Shown: positions 1-8,065 of the stretch, one piece after another
Layout of the letters: each line of letters starts with the position of its first letter
Numbering within the stretch: position 1 is the stretch's first letter
Source of the DNA: Sediminivirga luteola
GTDB lineage: Bacteria > Actinomycetota > Actinomycetes > Actinomycetales > Brevibacteriaceae
Assembly: GCF_014639315.1 (NCBI RefSeq)
Contig: NZ_BMFY01000002.1
Location: 186,001 to 250,000 of the forward strand
Direction: 5' to 3'
DNA length: 64,000 nucleotides
Translations under genes and position numbers: made by a program
The notes under the pieces: model-generated
The model's database searches: none
What the model was told of the DNA's origin: nothing
What the model saw: only the letters and a program-made list of their open reading frames with translations

Positions 1-866
1 CGCTCGAACGGTTCCAGGTAGGTGCGGATCAGGAACAGCACGGCGCCGGTGTGCGGCAGGGCGATCAGGTGCTGCACCTCGACGCGCAGATGCAGTCGCT
101 GCGGCAGGCGCGGGTCCTCCAGGACCTCGGTGCGGCTGGAACCCCACTCCGGGTAGGTCTCCGTGGAGACGTCCAGCCGCCGGTCGACGGTCATGCTCCA
201 GTTGGTGCGCCGGTAGGCCTCCCCCGGCTGCATCCGCATGAGGAAGTCGTGCGCCCGCGTGATGACCCGCTCCTCGTGCACGCGGGGCACGGGCCCGTGG
301 ATCTCCAGGAAGCGCATGCCGACGTCGAAGGCCATCGACCAGTTCGAGGCGAAGGTGACAACGCCGCCATCCAGCCACAGCGCGCCCTCCCGCTTGTCCA
401 GCAGGGCGATGTCCTCCTGGATCTGCCCGGCCAGGAACGTCAGCGGGCCGCCGGGCACCGAATCGTCGTCACCGATGACCCCGTCGACGCGGAGGTCCTG
501 AAGCCGGTTCGACCAGGCGAAGCGCCTCCCCTCGCGGACCAGGCCCATCCGGTCCGGGTACTCCCGCGCCAGGCATTCGAGGCAGTACATCAGCGCGTCC
601 CACGCCGCCGGTCCCATATGGGGTGCCAGGGCCATCCGCGAGGGGTCCCGCTGAAGGATGGCGGCCCGCTCGCGCAGCTCGCCGTCGTAGTGGCCGTCGA
701 TGTCGATGATCCGCGTTCCCCAGCCGCCGGCGGCGGTGCGGACCGGCTTCCTGGCCGGCTCGACGTTCGTGGAGTACCGGTATGCGTCCTCGGTGAGGGG
801 AAAGGGGAAGCGCTCCAGGCCCTCCGGCACGGGACGGGCGGCATCGGCGCCGGTCACGGCGGTCAT
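1..866 (-). CDS. DUF3445 heme-dependent oxidative N-demethylase-like protein (C-terminus beyond window)
   Basis: The frame opens with ATG at 866 and runs off the left edge, leaving 288 visible residues. It resembles the DUF3445 family, the heme-binding alpha subunit of oxidative N-demethylases and dimethylamine monooxygenases. These enzymes use O2 and electrons from a partner reductase to release a methyl group of a secondary amine as formaldehyde. Family-like stretches include DIDGHYDGELRERA near residue 53 and IHGPVPRVHEERV near residue 220. The call leans on context as well: the reductase gene overlaps its start by 4 bases (ATGA, 863-866) and a DmmA-type gene precedes that. Dimethylamine as substrate is inferred from the neighbours; the heme ligand cannot be confirmed because the end is missing. 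Confidence 0.8.
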   Translation of the reverse strand, partial: MTAVTGADAARPVPEGLERFPFPLTEDAYRYSTNVEPARKPVRTAAGGWGTRIIDIDGHYDGELRERAAILQRDPSRMALAPHMGPAAWDALMYCLECLAREYPDRMGLVREGRRFAWSNRLQDLRVDGVIGDDDSVPGGPLTFLAGQIQEDIALLDKREGALWLDGGVVTFASNWSMAFDVGMRFLEIHGPVPRVHEERVITRAHDFLMRMQPGEAYRRTNWSMTVDRRLDVSTETYPEWGSSRTEVLEDPRLPQRLHLRVEVQHLIALPHTGAVLFLIRTYLEPFE

Positions 867-1825
867 GGCCGCACCTCCAGTTCGCGGTCCAGGCTGCGGG
901 AGACGCAGCTCATGATGAGCCGATTCTCCTCCTTCTCCGCTTCCGTGAGGTAGTGGTCGCGGTGCAGGGGACGTCCCGCGGTCACCGTCAGCGCGCATTG
1001 ACCACAGACACCCTGGCGGCACATGTTGGGCACAGCGCGCCCGGCGCTCTCCAGCGCTTCGAGGAGGGAGACCCCGGCCGGCACCGGGATGCGCGTGCCG
1101 TCCGGCAGCTTCACGCCGAACGGCTCGCCCGGGTCCAGCGATGCGGCGCCGAAGGACTCGGCGTGCAGGCGCCCCTCCGGCCAGCCGTGCTCCCTGGCCG
1201 CTCGCAGTACCGCTTCCATGAAGGGCTCCGGCCCGCAGGCGTAGAGGTGCGTCCCCAGCGGGCTGCCGGCCAGCCGGCCACGCAGGGCGCGGCCGAACGC
1301 CTCCCGCGAGGTGAGGCAGGCGACGGACAGCTGCGGCCCCGCCAGTTCGCGCAGCTCGGCGGCGTGGATACCCTCGCCCGGGCGATGGACGTAGAGCACA
1401 TCGGCGCTCGTTCCCCACTCGTGCGCCGCGCGGGCGTGGGAGAGGATCGGGGTGACCCCGATGCCGCCGGCCAGCAGCAGATGACGCCGCGCCTGGGCGA
1501 CCGGGGCGAACTGGCTGCGCGGCCGTGAGCTGCGCAGCACATCGCCGGGTCGCAGGCGGTGCATCGCCACGCTGCCACCGGCCCCGGCGGCGTCCAGCCG
1601 CACCGAGACGGCGTAGCGCTCGGGGTACAGGCCGGAGCCGGTGAGCGAATAGGCGTTGATCCCGTCTCCGCAGGCGACGGCGAGGTGGCTACCGGGCACA
1701 TAGGAGGGCAGCGGCCGCTCATCGGCGGCCCGCATCCGGAGGGAGACGAGGCGTTCCGAGTACCGGCACACCTCCGTCACCATGAGGTCCAGCCCGTCGC
1801 GCAGGGCCGGCGGCAGAGCTGTCAC
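863..1825 (-). CDS. PDR/VanB-type ferredoxin oxidoreductase (N-demethylase reductase subunit)
   Basis: This 320-residue single-chain electron carrier should pass electrons from NAD(P)H through flavin and a 2Fe-2S cluster to the heme N-demethylase encoded next to it. The flavin/NAD domain fills the first 230 residues, with the nucleotide motif GGIGVTP at about 120-126 and CGPEPFM at 197-203. A plant-type ferredoxin domain follows with cluster cysteines 269, 274, 277 and 307. The start is GTG at 1825, which overlaps the stop of the DmmA-like gene (GTGA, 1822-1825), so the three genes are translationally coupled. Phthalate-dioxygenase and vanillate-demethylase reductases share this architecture; the partner is assigned from position. 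Confidence 0.88.
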   Translation of the reverse strand: MTALPPALRDGLDLMVTEVCRYSERLVSLRMRAADERPLPSYVPGSHLAVACGDGINAYSLTGSGLYPERYAVSVRLDAAGAGGSVAMHRLRPGDVLRSSRPRSQFAPVAQARRHLLLAGGIGVTPILSHARAAHEWGTSADVLYVHRPGEGIHAAELRELAGPQLSVACLTSREAFGRALRGRLAGSPLGTHLYACGPEPFMEAVLRAAREHGWPEGRLHAESFGAASLDPGEPFGVKLPDGTRIPVPAGVSLLEALESAGRAVPNMCRQGVCGQCALTVTAGRPLHRDHYLTEAEKEENRLIMSCVSRSLDRELEVRP

Positions 1826-2511
1826 CGCGGCGTCCCAGGAGGACCGGCCGTGCCCGCCGGAGCATCGGCGGGCCCCGCGGCCACTGCGTGGCGGGGGCGA
1901 TTCTCGACAGCATCGGCGTCGCCTGCCGCACCGTCGCCCACCTCGGCATCGACCATATAACCGAGGTAGGCGGCGCGCTGCCGGGAGAAGTGGTAGTGGA
2001 CGATCAGCCGGCGGCGGCAGCCGGGGCAGAACACGGTCTCGTTGACGCGGGCCTCGTGCAGATGGGTGTGCTGACAGTGGGCGCAGTAGACCCGGATGCG
2101 GCTGCGGTCGGTCACCAGAAGGGAGATCTCCTCGTCGATGGCGCCGGCCTCGCGCAGCCTGGCGCGGACCGCGTAGACCTCGGCCTCGGGACCGGTCACC
2201 AGGAACCTCATGCCCACCCGGGCCTCGGCCAGGAGCGCGTCCAGTGCCTCGTAGCTGCCGTCAACGACGACGTCCCACACCGCTTCCGGCCAGGCGCCGG
2301 CGGCCTCGGCCGCTGCACCGCAGCGGATCAGTGCCAGCCGCCCGCCGCCGGCAGCGGTGTCCTGTTCTCCCGGCGCCGGGATGCTGGCATGCGGCGGCAC
2401 GGTGGCAGCGGTGCGCGAACCCGTGCGGTCGATCGGCGCACTGCGGTCACCGTGCCGGTGCGCTGGGGAAGTCCCGGGACCGGAGCCGGTTCCGGTCAGG
2501 GTGGAGGTCAT
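1822..2511 (-). CDS. dmmA: DmmA-family dimethylamine monooxygenase subunit
   Basis: This 229-residue protein is the first gene of the N-demethylase operon. Residues 1-55 look disordered and rich in Gly, Ser and Thr. A small alpha/beta region follows (about 58-135), then a cysteine module with Cys143-x2-Cys146 and Cys162-x2-Cys165 and the ending YHFSRQRAAYLGY typical of DmmA-family proteins. The four cysteines probably hold a metal. In known dimethylamine monooxygenases this subunit works with a heme subunit and a flavin/2Fe-2S reductase; both follow here with 4-base overlaps. The C-terminal 40 residues are Ala/Pro/Gly-rich and look unconserved. Start ATG at 2511. Confidence 0.82.
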   Translation of the reverse strand: MTSTLTGTGSGPGTSPAHRHGDRSAPIDRTGSRTAATVPPHASIPAPGEQDTAAGGGRLALIRCGAAAEAAGAWPEAVWDVVVDGSYEALDALLAEARVGMRFLVTGPEAEVYAVRARLREAGAIDEEISLLVTDRSRIRVYCAHCQHTHLHEARVNETVFCPGCRRRLIVHYHFSRQRAAYLGYMVDAEVGDGAAGDADAVENRPRHAVAAGPADAPAGTAGPPGTPR

Positions 2512-2631
2512 CGTCGCTCCTCGCGTACGTCGTCATACCGTGCCGGGCCTTCCGGTCCGCGCCCGCGTCCCGGTCCGCGCCGGATCACTGGACGGCGCGG
2601 CGCCCGATGCACCCATTGTTCCGGATCCACG

Positions 2632-2715
2632 TTTCGCGCCGGTGAAATCGCGCCGGTTCGCAGCGGCCTGCGGACTGGGAGCGGAACGGCACACGCTGTT
2701 TTCACATCGCTGAAA
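2632..2715. promoter_or_regulatory. Two TTTC-N8-GAAA palindromes in the dmm/gmaS divergent promoter region
   Basis: The 283-base gap between dmmA (leftward) and the synthetase gene (rightward) holds two copies of the same 16-base pattern: TTTC-GCGCCGGT-GAAA at 2632-2647 and TTTC-ACATCGCT-GAAA at 2700-2715, 68 bases apart centre to centre. Identical half-sites and spacing suggest a dimeric regulator acting on both directions. The XRE-cupin regulator at 4480 is the nearest candidate. No convincing -35/-10 pair was identified here. Confidence 0.45.
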
Positions 2716-2794
2716 CCCGCACGCAACACGCAGCACGTTTACTGGTAGTGGACAATGTAATTCAGCATGAGACACCCTGGGGGGTCCCACCACC

Positions 2795-4147
2795 ATGACC
2801 GCAGCCGCCGATCTCGCACCGGCCGGGCAGACGACCCTGGCCTCGCTCGTTGCCGCCCACGGCACGCAGTTCATCCTCGCCACCTTCACGACGCTGACCG
2901 GCAAGCCGTGCGCCAAGCTGATCCCGGCATCGGCGGTCGAGGACTTCCAGACCGAAGGCTGCGGGTTCGCCGGCTACGCCGCCGGGGCGATGGGTCAGGT
3001 GCCCGCCGATCCCGATATCGTGGCGCTCCCGGACCCGGGTTCGTTCACCCCGCTGCCCTTCATCCGGCCGGGCCTGGCCATGGTGCACTGCGATCCGCAC
3101 GTGAACGGCGAGCCGTACCCGTATGCGCCCCGGGTCATCCTGCGTCGCCAGCTGGACCGGCTCGCCGCTCTGGGGATGACCCTCTCGGTGGGGGCGGAGG
3201 TGGAGTACTTCCTCGTGCAGAAGAACCCCGACGGGTCCATCTGCCCGGCCGACGAGGCGGACAACGCCACCCAGCCCTGCTACGACGCTCGCGGCGTGAC
3301 GCGGATGTACGACCACCTGTCCGCAGTCTCCGAGGCGATGGAGCAGTTGGGCTGGGGCCCGTACGCGAGCGACCACGAAGACGGCAACGGGCAGTTCGAG
3401 CAGAACTTCCACTACGCCGATGCGATGATCACCGCGGACCGGGTCACCACGCTGCGCTACATCATCCAGATGCTCGCCGAGGCGCGGGGCATGACGGCCA
3501 CGTTCATGCCCAAGCCGTTCGCGGACCGCACCGGCTCCGGCCTGCACTTCCACATGTCCCTCTGGGGCGATGAGGGCCCGCGCTTCCCCTCTCCCGGCGC
3601 CGATGACGTTCACGGGCTGGGCCTGTCCACGCTCGGCTACGGCTTCGTGGCCGGCCTGGTGGAGCACGCCCCCGCGCTGCAGGCGCTGATCGCCCCGACG
3701 GTCAACTCCTACAAGCGGACCCGGGCCGCGTCGACCTCTTCGGGGGCGTCCTGGGCACCGAGGGCCGCGACCTACGGCGGCAACGACCGGACCCATCTGA
3801 TCCGCGTGCCGGACGAGCACCGGATCGAACTGCGCGCCGGAGACGGCGCGGCGTCCTCCCATCTGGCGATCGCAGCCGCACTGGGGGCCGGGCTGGACGG
3901 CGTCGAGCGCGGCCTCGACCCCGGGGCCCCGGGAGCGCGCCCCGAGGGTGCGCCGCTGCTGCCGCGCACCCTGCTGGACGCGGTCAGCGAACTGGACCGG
4001 GACCCGGTGATGCGGGCCGTGCTGGACTCGGCGGACCCGTCGGGGAAGGTCTCTGCGTACTACGCGGAACTCAAGCGCAACGAGTTCTACGACTGGCACG
4101 CGCAGGTGACGGACTGGGAGCTCCGGCAGTACCTGACGGCGGTGTGA
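2795..4147 (+). CDS. gmaS: Gamma-glutamylmethylamide synthetase-like glutamine synthetase family enzyme
   Basis: This 450-residue glutamine-synthetase-fold ligase has the GS substrate motif APTVNSYKR (about 305-313), an ATP/Glu-binding region near GAEVEYFLV (about 131-139) and an arginine-rich finish to the fold (DEHRIELRAGDG, about 344-355). The end, WHAQVTDWELRQYLTAV, resembles type III/GlnT and gamma-glutamylmethylamide synthetases and not housekeeping GlnA; there is no GlnA adenylylation-site tail. GMAS joins methylamine to glutamate using ATP. Context supports this: an N-demethylase operon lies divergent and N-methylglutamate synthase genes lie 13 kb away. Start ATG 2795; the ribosome site is weak (a G-run at about -10). 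Confidence 0.78.
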   Translation: MTAAADLAPAGQTTLASLVAAHGTQFILATFTTLTGKPCAKLIPASAVEDFQTEGCGFAGYAAGAMGQVPADPDIVALPDPGSFTPLPFIRPGLAMVHCDPHVNGEPYPYAPRVILRRQLDRLAALGMTLSVGAEVEYFLVQKNPDGSICPADEADNATQPCYDARGVTRMYDHLSAVSEAMEQLGWGPYASDHEDGNGQFEQNFHYADAMITADRVTTLRYIIQMLAEARGMTATFMPKPFADRTGSGLHFHMSLWGDEGPRFPSPGADDVHGLGLSTLGYGFVAGLVEHAPALQALIAPTVNSYKRTRAASTSSGASWAPRAATYGGNDRTHLIRVPDEHRIELRAGDGAASSHLAIAAALGAGLDGVERGLDPGAPGARPEGAPLLPRTLLDAVSELDRDPVMRAVLDSADPSGKVSAYYAELKRNEFYDWHAQVTDWELRQYLTAV

Positions 4148-4186
4148 GACCCTGCCGTGCAGCGACGGGCGCTTTCCGACGGCACC

Positions 4187-4445
4187 GGCGAGCCCAGCAG
4201 CAACCGTCTCCCGGCGGCCTCGGCGGGCGTGGCACGTGCCGGCGGCCCCGGGCACCCCGGCTGTACCGGGAGGCCCGGCGACGGCCCCCCTCCGGCAGCA
4301 CCGGCACCTCCTACACGTCGGACATCCCCGGCACACCCGCCGACGGCCGCCTTCCGGCGGCACCAGCGACCCCGGCAGCAACTGCGGGCCTGGCCGCATC
4401 GGCGAGCCCGGCAGCAACTGCTTCCCGGCGGCATCGGCGGGCCTG
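4187..4445. repeat. Imperfect 45-base direct repeat (4187-4231 and 4401-4445)
   Basis: The 332-base space between the synthetase and the XRE-cupin gene has no convincing gene. It carries two 45-base copies, 214 bases apart, both running from GGCGAGCCC(R)GCAGCAAC to (C)TCGGCGGGC, with about five differences. A partial third copy (CCCCGGCAGCAACTGCGGGCC) sits at about 4370-4390. The region is extremely GC-rich and compositionally simple. Confidence 0.6.
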
Positions 4446-4458
4446 CCCTGTGACAGGG
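4446..4458. promoter_or_regulatory. CCCTGT-G-ACAGGG palindrome upstream of XRE-cupin gene
   Basis: A perfect 6-bp inverted repeat around one G ends 21 bases before the regulator start at 4480. The position suits autoregulation by the helix-turn-helix protein. The TGACAG core also occurs in the larger palindromic element at 5187-5246, which may be coincidence. Confidence 0.35.
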
Positions 4459-4479
4459 GGCGTGCGGCATGATGGTGGC

Positions 4480-5136
4480 ATGAGCACCGGCCCCGAGGAC
4501 GCACCTGGCATCAGCACCGGCTCGCCCGAACGAGAGATCCCGCGCGGCCGCATCGACGAGGGGGCGCTGGAGCGCAGCATCGCCGCCCAGGTGCGTTTCT
4601 ATCGGCAGACCGCGGGGCTCTCGGTCTCGGAGATGGCGGCGCGGGTGGGAATCTCCAAGGCGATGCTCTCCAAGATCGAGAACGCGCAGACCTCCTGCAG
4701 CCTGACGACGCTGGCACGCCTCGCCGAAGGGCTGGAAGTCCCGGTCACGGCGCTGTTCCGCGGCGTGGACGCCGAACGCGAGGCGGTCTACGTACCCGCC
4801 GGGCACGGGGCGCGGATCGTCCGGCGCGGTTCCAAGCAGGGGCACCTCTACGAGCTCCTTGGCGGCCTGCGCGGACCCCATAAGCGCATGGAAGCGGTGC
4901 TCGTGACGCTCGACGAAGCGTCCGAGGTCTTCCCGCTGTTCCAGCATCCCGGGACGGAGCTGTTGTACATGCTCGAAGGCGAGATGGTCTACGGGCACGG
5001 GGAGAGCCGTTACCGGCTGCGGCCGGGCGACGCCCTGCAGTTCGACGGCGAGGGGCCGCACGGCCCGGAGGAACTCCTCGCGCTGCCGTGCCGCTTCCTG
5101 GCGGTCACCGCATACGGGGAGCACACCCCGCACTGA
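4480..5136 (+). CDS. XRE-family helix-turn-helix regulator with C-terminal cupin
   Basis: This 218-residue transcription factor has an XRE helix-turn-helix at about 30-90 (sensor-proximal core VSEMAARVGISKAMLSKIEN) and a cupin at about 135-205 (ELLYMLEGEMVYGHGESRYRLRPGD). Proteins of this shape often sense small amines, amino acids or sulfonates through the cupin and repress or activate adjacent catabolic genes. ATG 4480 is chosen because the first helix starts soon after and the longer open frame upstream is only repeat-rich filler. It lies 332 bases after the synthetase on the same strand and is the closest regulator to the dimethylamine genes; its targets are inferred. Confidence 0.85.
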   Translation: MSTGPEDAPGISTGSPEREIPRGRIDEGALERSIAAQVRFYRQTAGLSVSEMAARVGISKAMLSKIENAQTSCSLTTLARLAEGLEVPVTALFRGVDAEREAVYVPAGHGARIVRRGSKQGHLYELLGGLRGPHKRMEAVLVTLDEASEVFPLFQHPGTELLYMLEGEMVYGHGESRYRLRPGDALQFDGEGPHGPEELLALPCRFLAVTAYGEHTPH

Positions 5137-5186
5137 GGCCCCACGCCGCGATGCCGCACGGGCTCCGTGCGGACTCCTTTCACAGA

Positions 5187-5246
5187 ACACCACGCTAGTG
5201 ACAGGACCACACCGTCTACGGTGGTGTTCTGTCACTAGCGTGGTGT
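5187..5246. repeat. Palindromic element, copy A (28-bp arms, TCTA loop)
   Basis: Left arm 5187-5214 and right arm 5219-5246 pair over 28 positions with three mismatches around the loop TCTA. Inner stem and loop (AGTGACAG...CACCGTCTACGG...GTTCTGTCACTA) recur at 62246-62307. The outer stem here is ACACCACGCT/AGCGTGGTGT, different from copy B yet still self-complementary. This copy lies between convergent genes, where it could also act as a transcription stop. Confidence 0.75.
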
Positions 5247-5276
5247 CCTACCGCCACGGCCACCCGCCGGCGGCCG

Positions 5277-6431
5277 TCACACGACGAACAGGTCGTGTCC
5301 CAGCGCCGTCATGGTCTTCGGCCCTCCGGCCGTGCACTCCACGGTCTCGCCGAGCTTGAGGCCGAAGCCCTCCGCCGGAAGGTGCAGGTTCGGCTCCACC
5401 GTGTAGGACATGCCCGGTGCGAACACGTGCTCGTCGCCGTCCACCATCGTCATCGGCTCCAGCCAGCCCGGAGGGTAGGCGACGCCCAGGCTGTAGCCGA
5501 TGCGGTGGCAGCGGTTCCCGTGCAGCCCGGCCGGCTCCAGCACCGCCCGCGCCGCAGCCTCGGGCTCGGGTACCGGCGTGCCCGGCGCTGAGGCCGCCAC
5601 GGCCGCCAGATGGGCCTCCTTCTGCAGTTCGGCCACCTCCCGGATCCGGGGAGCCGGCTCGCCGATGACCGCGGTGCGCATCAGGACCGCGTGGTAGCGG
5701 TGCACCACGCCGGCCAGCTCGATGCACACCACATCGCCTTTGCCGAGGGTCCGTCTGCCGGCCATGCAGTGCACCAGTGCGCTGCGCTCACCGGAGACCA
5801 CCATCGGCGGGATGGCCGCGTGCTCGCCCCCGGCCTCCCCCAGGGCACGTGCGCCGATGCCGGCCAGTTCCAGTTCCGAGATGCCGGGGCGCACGGCATC
5901 GAGGACCTGCTGCATCGCGTAGTCGGCGATGGCGGCGGCCTGGCGCTGGTACGCCAGCTCGGGCTCGGTCTTGATCAGCCGCGCCTCCGGGACGATGTAG
6001 CTGCAGTCGGCGGTCTCCACCCCGGGGAACGCCTCGGTGATGCGCCGGTAGGTGGACGGGAGCATCGTGAAGGCGTCCGTCTCCAGGCCGAGCTTCCCGC
6101 CCTGGGGCGCGTACTCGCGCAGGGCGGCGATGAGCGCGTCGACCGGGTCCGTGACGGAGATGTCGTAGAACCGGCGTTCGCTCAGCCAGGAGCAGGCGTC
6201 CACGCCCGGCTGCTCGGTCGTCCGGGTCACGTAGACCGGTTCGACGCCGTCCTGGGCGGAGACGATCAGCCCCTGCGGCCAGAGGTATCCGACCGAGTCG
6301 ACCCCGGAGAGCCAGTGCACCGAGTCGGGCATGGTCACCACCATGACGTCGATGCCGGTGGCCCGCATGCGCGTCTGCACATCGCTCAGGCGCTCCCGGT
6401 AGGTCACCAGGGGGAAGGGAAGGTTCAGCAT
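5277..6431 (-). CDS. M24-fold hydrolase of creatinase / ectoine-hydrolase type (non-metallic active site)
   Basis: This 384-residue pita-bread-fold protein has an N-terminal creatinase-type domain (1-150) and a C-terminal M24 domain. The metal ligands of true M24 aminopeptidases are not kept: the first Asp is Glu238, the second Asp position is hydrophobic (in HRYHAVLMRTA), and the GHGIG histidine is Tyr313 (IGYSLGVAYPPGW). A histidine (His221 in SALVHCMAG) and two glutamates (Glu346, Glu365) remain, as in creatinase and DoeA-like ectoine hydrolases, which open C-N bonds without metal. It is the last gene of the eight-gene Pot/deacetylase operon, 46 bases after the deacetylase. ATG 6431 has an upstream AGGAAAAGAGAG. 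The substrate is unknown; creatine, ectoine or a related cyclic or guanidino compound are possibilities. Confidence 0.75.
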   Translation of the reverse strand: MLNLPFPLVTYRERLSDVQTRMRATGIDVMVVTMPDSVHWLSGVDSVGYLWPQGLIVSAQDGVEPVYVTRTTEQPGVDACSWLSERRFYDISVTDPVDALIAALREYAPQGGKLGLETDAFTMLPSTYRRITEAFPGVETADCSYIVPEARLIKTEPELAYQRQAAAIADYAMQQVLDAVRPGISELELAGIGARALGEAGGEHAAIPPMVVSGERSALVHCMAGRRTLGKGDVVCIELAGVVHRYHAVLMRTAVIGEPAPRIREVAELQKEAHLAAVAASAPGTPVPEPEAAARAVLEPAGLHGNRCHRIGYSLGVAYPPGWLEPMTMVDGDEHVFAPGMSYTVEPNLHLPAEGFGLKLGETVECTAGGPKTMTALGHDLFVV

Positions 6432-6477
6432 CTGTGCTCTCTTTTCCTCGTTGTGATGGGGTGAGGTGCAAAACCGC

Positions 6478-7578
6478 TCAGAGCGCGGGCCACCAGGGAC
6501 GTTGTGCCTCCCGGACCGCGTCGAACGCCTCTTCCAGGCCGAGCGTCTGATCGGGGACGTAGGCGAGGGGATCGGCGGTGGCCGGCGCGCCGAGCAGCCC
6601 TTCGAGGGTGGCCAGCAGGCAGTACGGCGCATAGGACGGGTTGTATCCGCCCTCCTGCACCAGCACCGCCCGGCCGCCGCACAGCTCCGCGGCGAGCGCC
6701 GCCACCCGTTCCCCGAGGCCCCGGAAGCCCGCCATCGTCAGGTTGTGCCGGCCGTTGGGATCGAAGGCGCTGGCGTCCTGGCCGCTGGAGGCGATGATGA
6801 GGTCCGGCCGGTACTCCTGGGCCAGCGGCGCCACGATGCGGTCGAAGGCGCCGGTGTATCCGGCGTCGCCGGCGCCCAGCGGCAGCGGGATATTCACGTT
6901 GTGGCCGGCGCCCGCCGCCGTCCCGGTCTCGTCCGCGTACCCGGTCTGGGGGTGTGCCGGGCCCCAGGGCCCGTGGTTCATGTGCAGGCTCACGGTCAGC
7001 ACATCGGCGCGATCGTAGAAGATCTCCTGGGTGCCGTTGCCGTGGTGCACGTCCCAGTCCACGATCAGGATCCGCTCCATGCCCGAGCGTAGCGCGTACT
7101 CCGCCGCCAGCGCGCCGTGGTTGAAGAAGCAGTAACCGTCGGCCTGCTCCGGTTGCGCGTGGTGCCCCGGCGGGCGGATCAGCGCGTAACCGAACCTGCT
7201 GCGGCCTTCCACCACCGCGGCGGCGGCTTCCAGGGCGGTGCCGGCGGCGGCCAGCAGCGGCTCATAGGAACCGGCACCGGCGCGGGTCGTCCCGGTCACC
7301 CAGCCCCCGGTCTCGCACAGCGCGCGGACCTGCTCGATGTAGCGCGGCGAGTGCGCCCAGCGCAGCTCCTCCTCGGTGGCCAGCCGCCCGCCGGCCCAGT
7401 GCACGGCCTCGCCCAGGGGCCCGTTGCGCAGCACATCGTGCATCGCGACCAGCCGCTCCGGGCCTTCGGTGTGGGGAAGGGGCGAGCCGATCCAGGGGCT
7501 CTCGGGAGCCTCGTGGAGCGCCGTTCCGGTGTCGTGCCGGAGGACGCGGTCGTCCCAGAAGACTGTCAGCTGCTGCAC
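6478..7578 (-). CDS. Class II histone-deacetylase-fold amidohydrolase (acetylpolyamine-type)
   Basis: This 366-residue zinc amidohydrolase removes an acyl group from an amine. The active site looks intact: the paired histidines His139-His140 (RPPGHH), zinc ligands Asp176 and His178 (DWDVHHGNGT), third ligand Asp268 (SSGQDAS; most homologues have GFDA) and the EGGY tyrosine loop near 309. Bacterial relatives act on acetylpolyamines and similar N-acyl amines, not histones. It sits downstream of a Pot-type importer and a cupin, so the imported compound may be its substrate. GTG start at 7578 has GAGGAG three bases upstream. It is a paralogue of the enzyme at 12842-13933. Confidence 0.85.
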   Translation of the reverse strand: MQQLTVFWDDRVLRHDTGTALHEAPESPWIGSPLPHTEGPERLVAMHDVLRNGPLGEAVHWAGGRLATEEELRWAHSPRYIEQVRALCETGGWVTGTTRAGAGSYEPLLAAAGTALEAAAAVVEGRSRFGYALIRPPGHHAQPEQADGYCFFNHGALAAEYALRSGMERILIVDWDVHHGNGTQEIFYDRADVLTVSLHMNHGPWGPAHPQTGYADETGTAAGAGHNVNIPLPLGAGDAGYTGAFDRIVAPLAQEYRPDLIIASSGQDASAFDPNGRHNLTMAGFRGLGERVAALAAELCGGRAVLVQEGGYNPSYAPYCLLATLEGLLGAPATADPLAYVPDQTLGLEEAFDAVREAQRPWWPAL

Positions 7579-7585
7579 GTGCTCC

Positions 7586-7987
7586 TCATTCCTGCGCGGG
7601 GGTCATGTTGTAGACGAAGAAGGCCTGTTCCTCGCCGATGTTCTCCAGGTGGTAGCGCCAGCCCGGAGCGAGGTAGACGGTGTCCCCGGCGCGCAGGACG
7701 GCCGCATCGTCGTCCCAGCTCAGCCTCAGGGTTCCGGTCACGATGTAGTAGGTCTCGTGCACCGGCCCGTACCAGTGCTCGCCGGGTGCGGTGTCGTCGG
7801 TCTCGTGGCTGGACCAGGTGTTGGTCTGCTCGCCGGGGTCCATCCAGCACACCCCCTGGGTCAGCTCCGAACCGTGCTCGGCCCGGGTGACGATCCGGCG
7901 GATCCGCACCTTGGTGGGCGCTTCGCCGGCCGGGACCGGGGCGACGTCCGCCAGGGGGACGACGACGGGTCTGGGATGCTTCGTCAT
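7586..7987 (-). CDS. Single-domain cupin protein
   Basis: This 133-residue cupin has the two motifs as GPVHETYYIVTGTLRLSWD (about 75-93) and APGWRYHLENIGEEQAFFVYN (about 106-126, quoted in two parts: APGWRYHLEN, IGEEQAFFVYN). The first motif keeps a His and Glu typical of metal-binding cupins. It lies seven bases upstream of the deacetylase start and 78 bases after potA, so it belongs to the same operon. Possible roles are isomerisation or hydrolysis of the imported compound, or ligand sensing; nothing in the sequence chooses between them. Start ATG 7987. Confidence 0.75.
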   Translation of the reverse strand: MTKHPRPVVVPLADVAPVPAGEAPTKVRIRRIVTRAEHGSELTQGVCWMDPGEQTNTWSSHETDDTAPGEHWYGPVHETYYIVTGTLRLSWDDDAAVLRAGDTVYLAPGWRYHLENIGEEQAFFVYNMTPAQE

Positions 7988-8065
7988 GGTGTTCTCCTCA
8001 TCGCTCCGCCGGCCCGGGCACCGTTGTTGCCCGGCCGGCCCGGCTGCTGTGCTCTCATGCCGTCC

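Noticed and set aside
2795-4147. Housekeeping glutamine synthetase GlnA
   Set aside because: The C-terminus and context (N-demethylase, N-methylglutamate synthase) fit the GMAS/GlnT branch.
2762-4504. 580-codon open frame on the minus strand
   Set aside because: It lies antisense to the glutamine-synthetase-like gene, has the Arg/Gly/Pro-rich composition of a GC-rich shadow frame and shows no family motif.
5277-6431. Xaa-Pro aminopeptidase annotation
   Set aside because: The metal-binding Asp, Asp and His positions are not conserved; the residues fit the creatinase-like, non-metallic branch.
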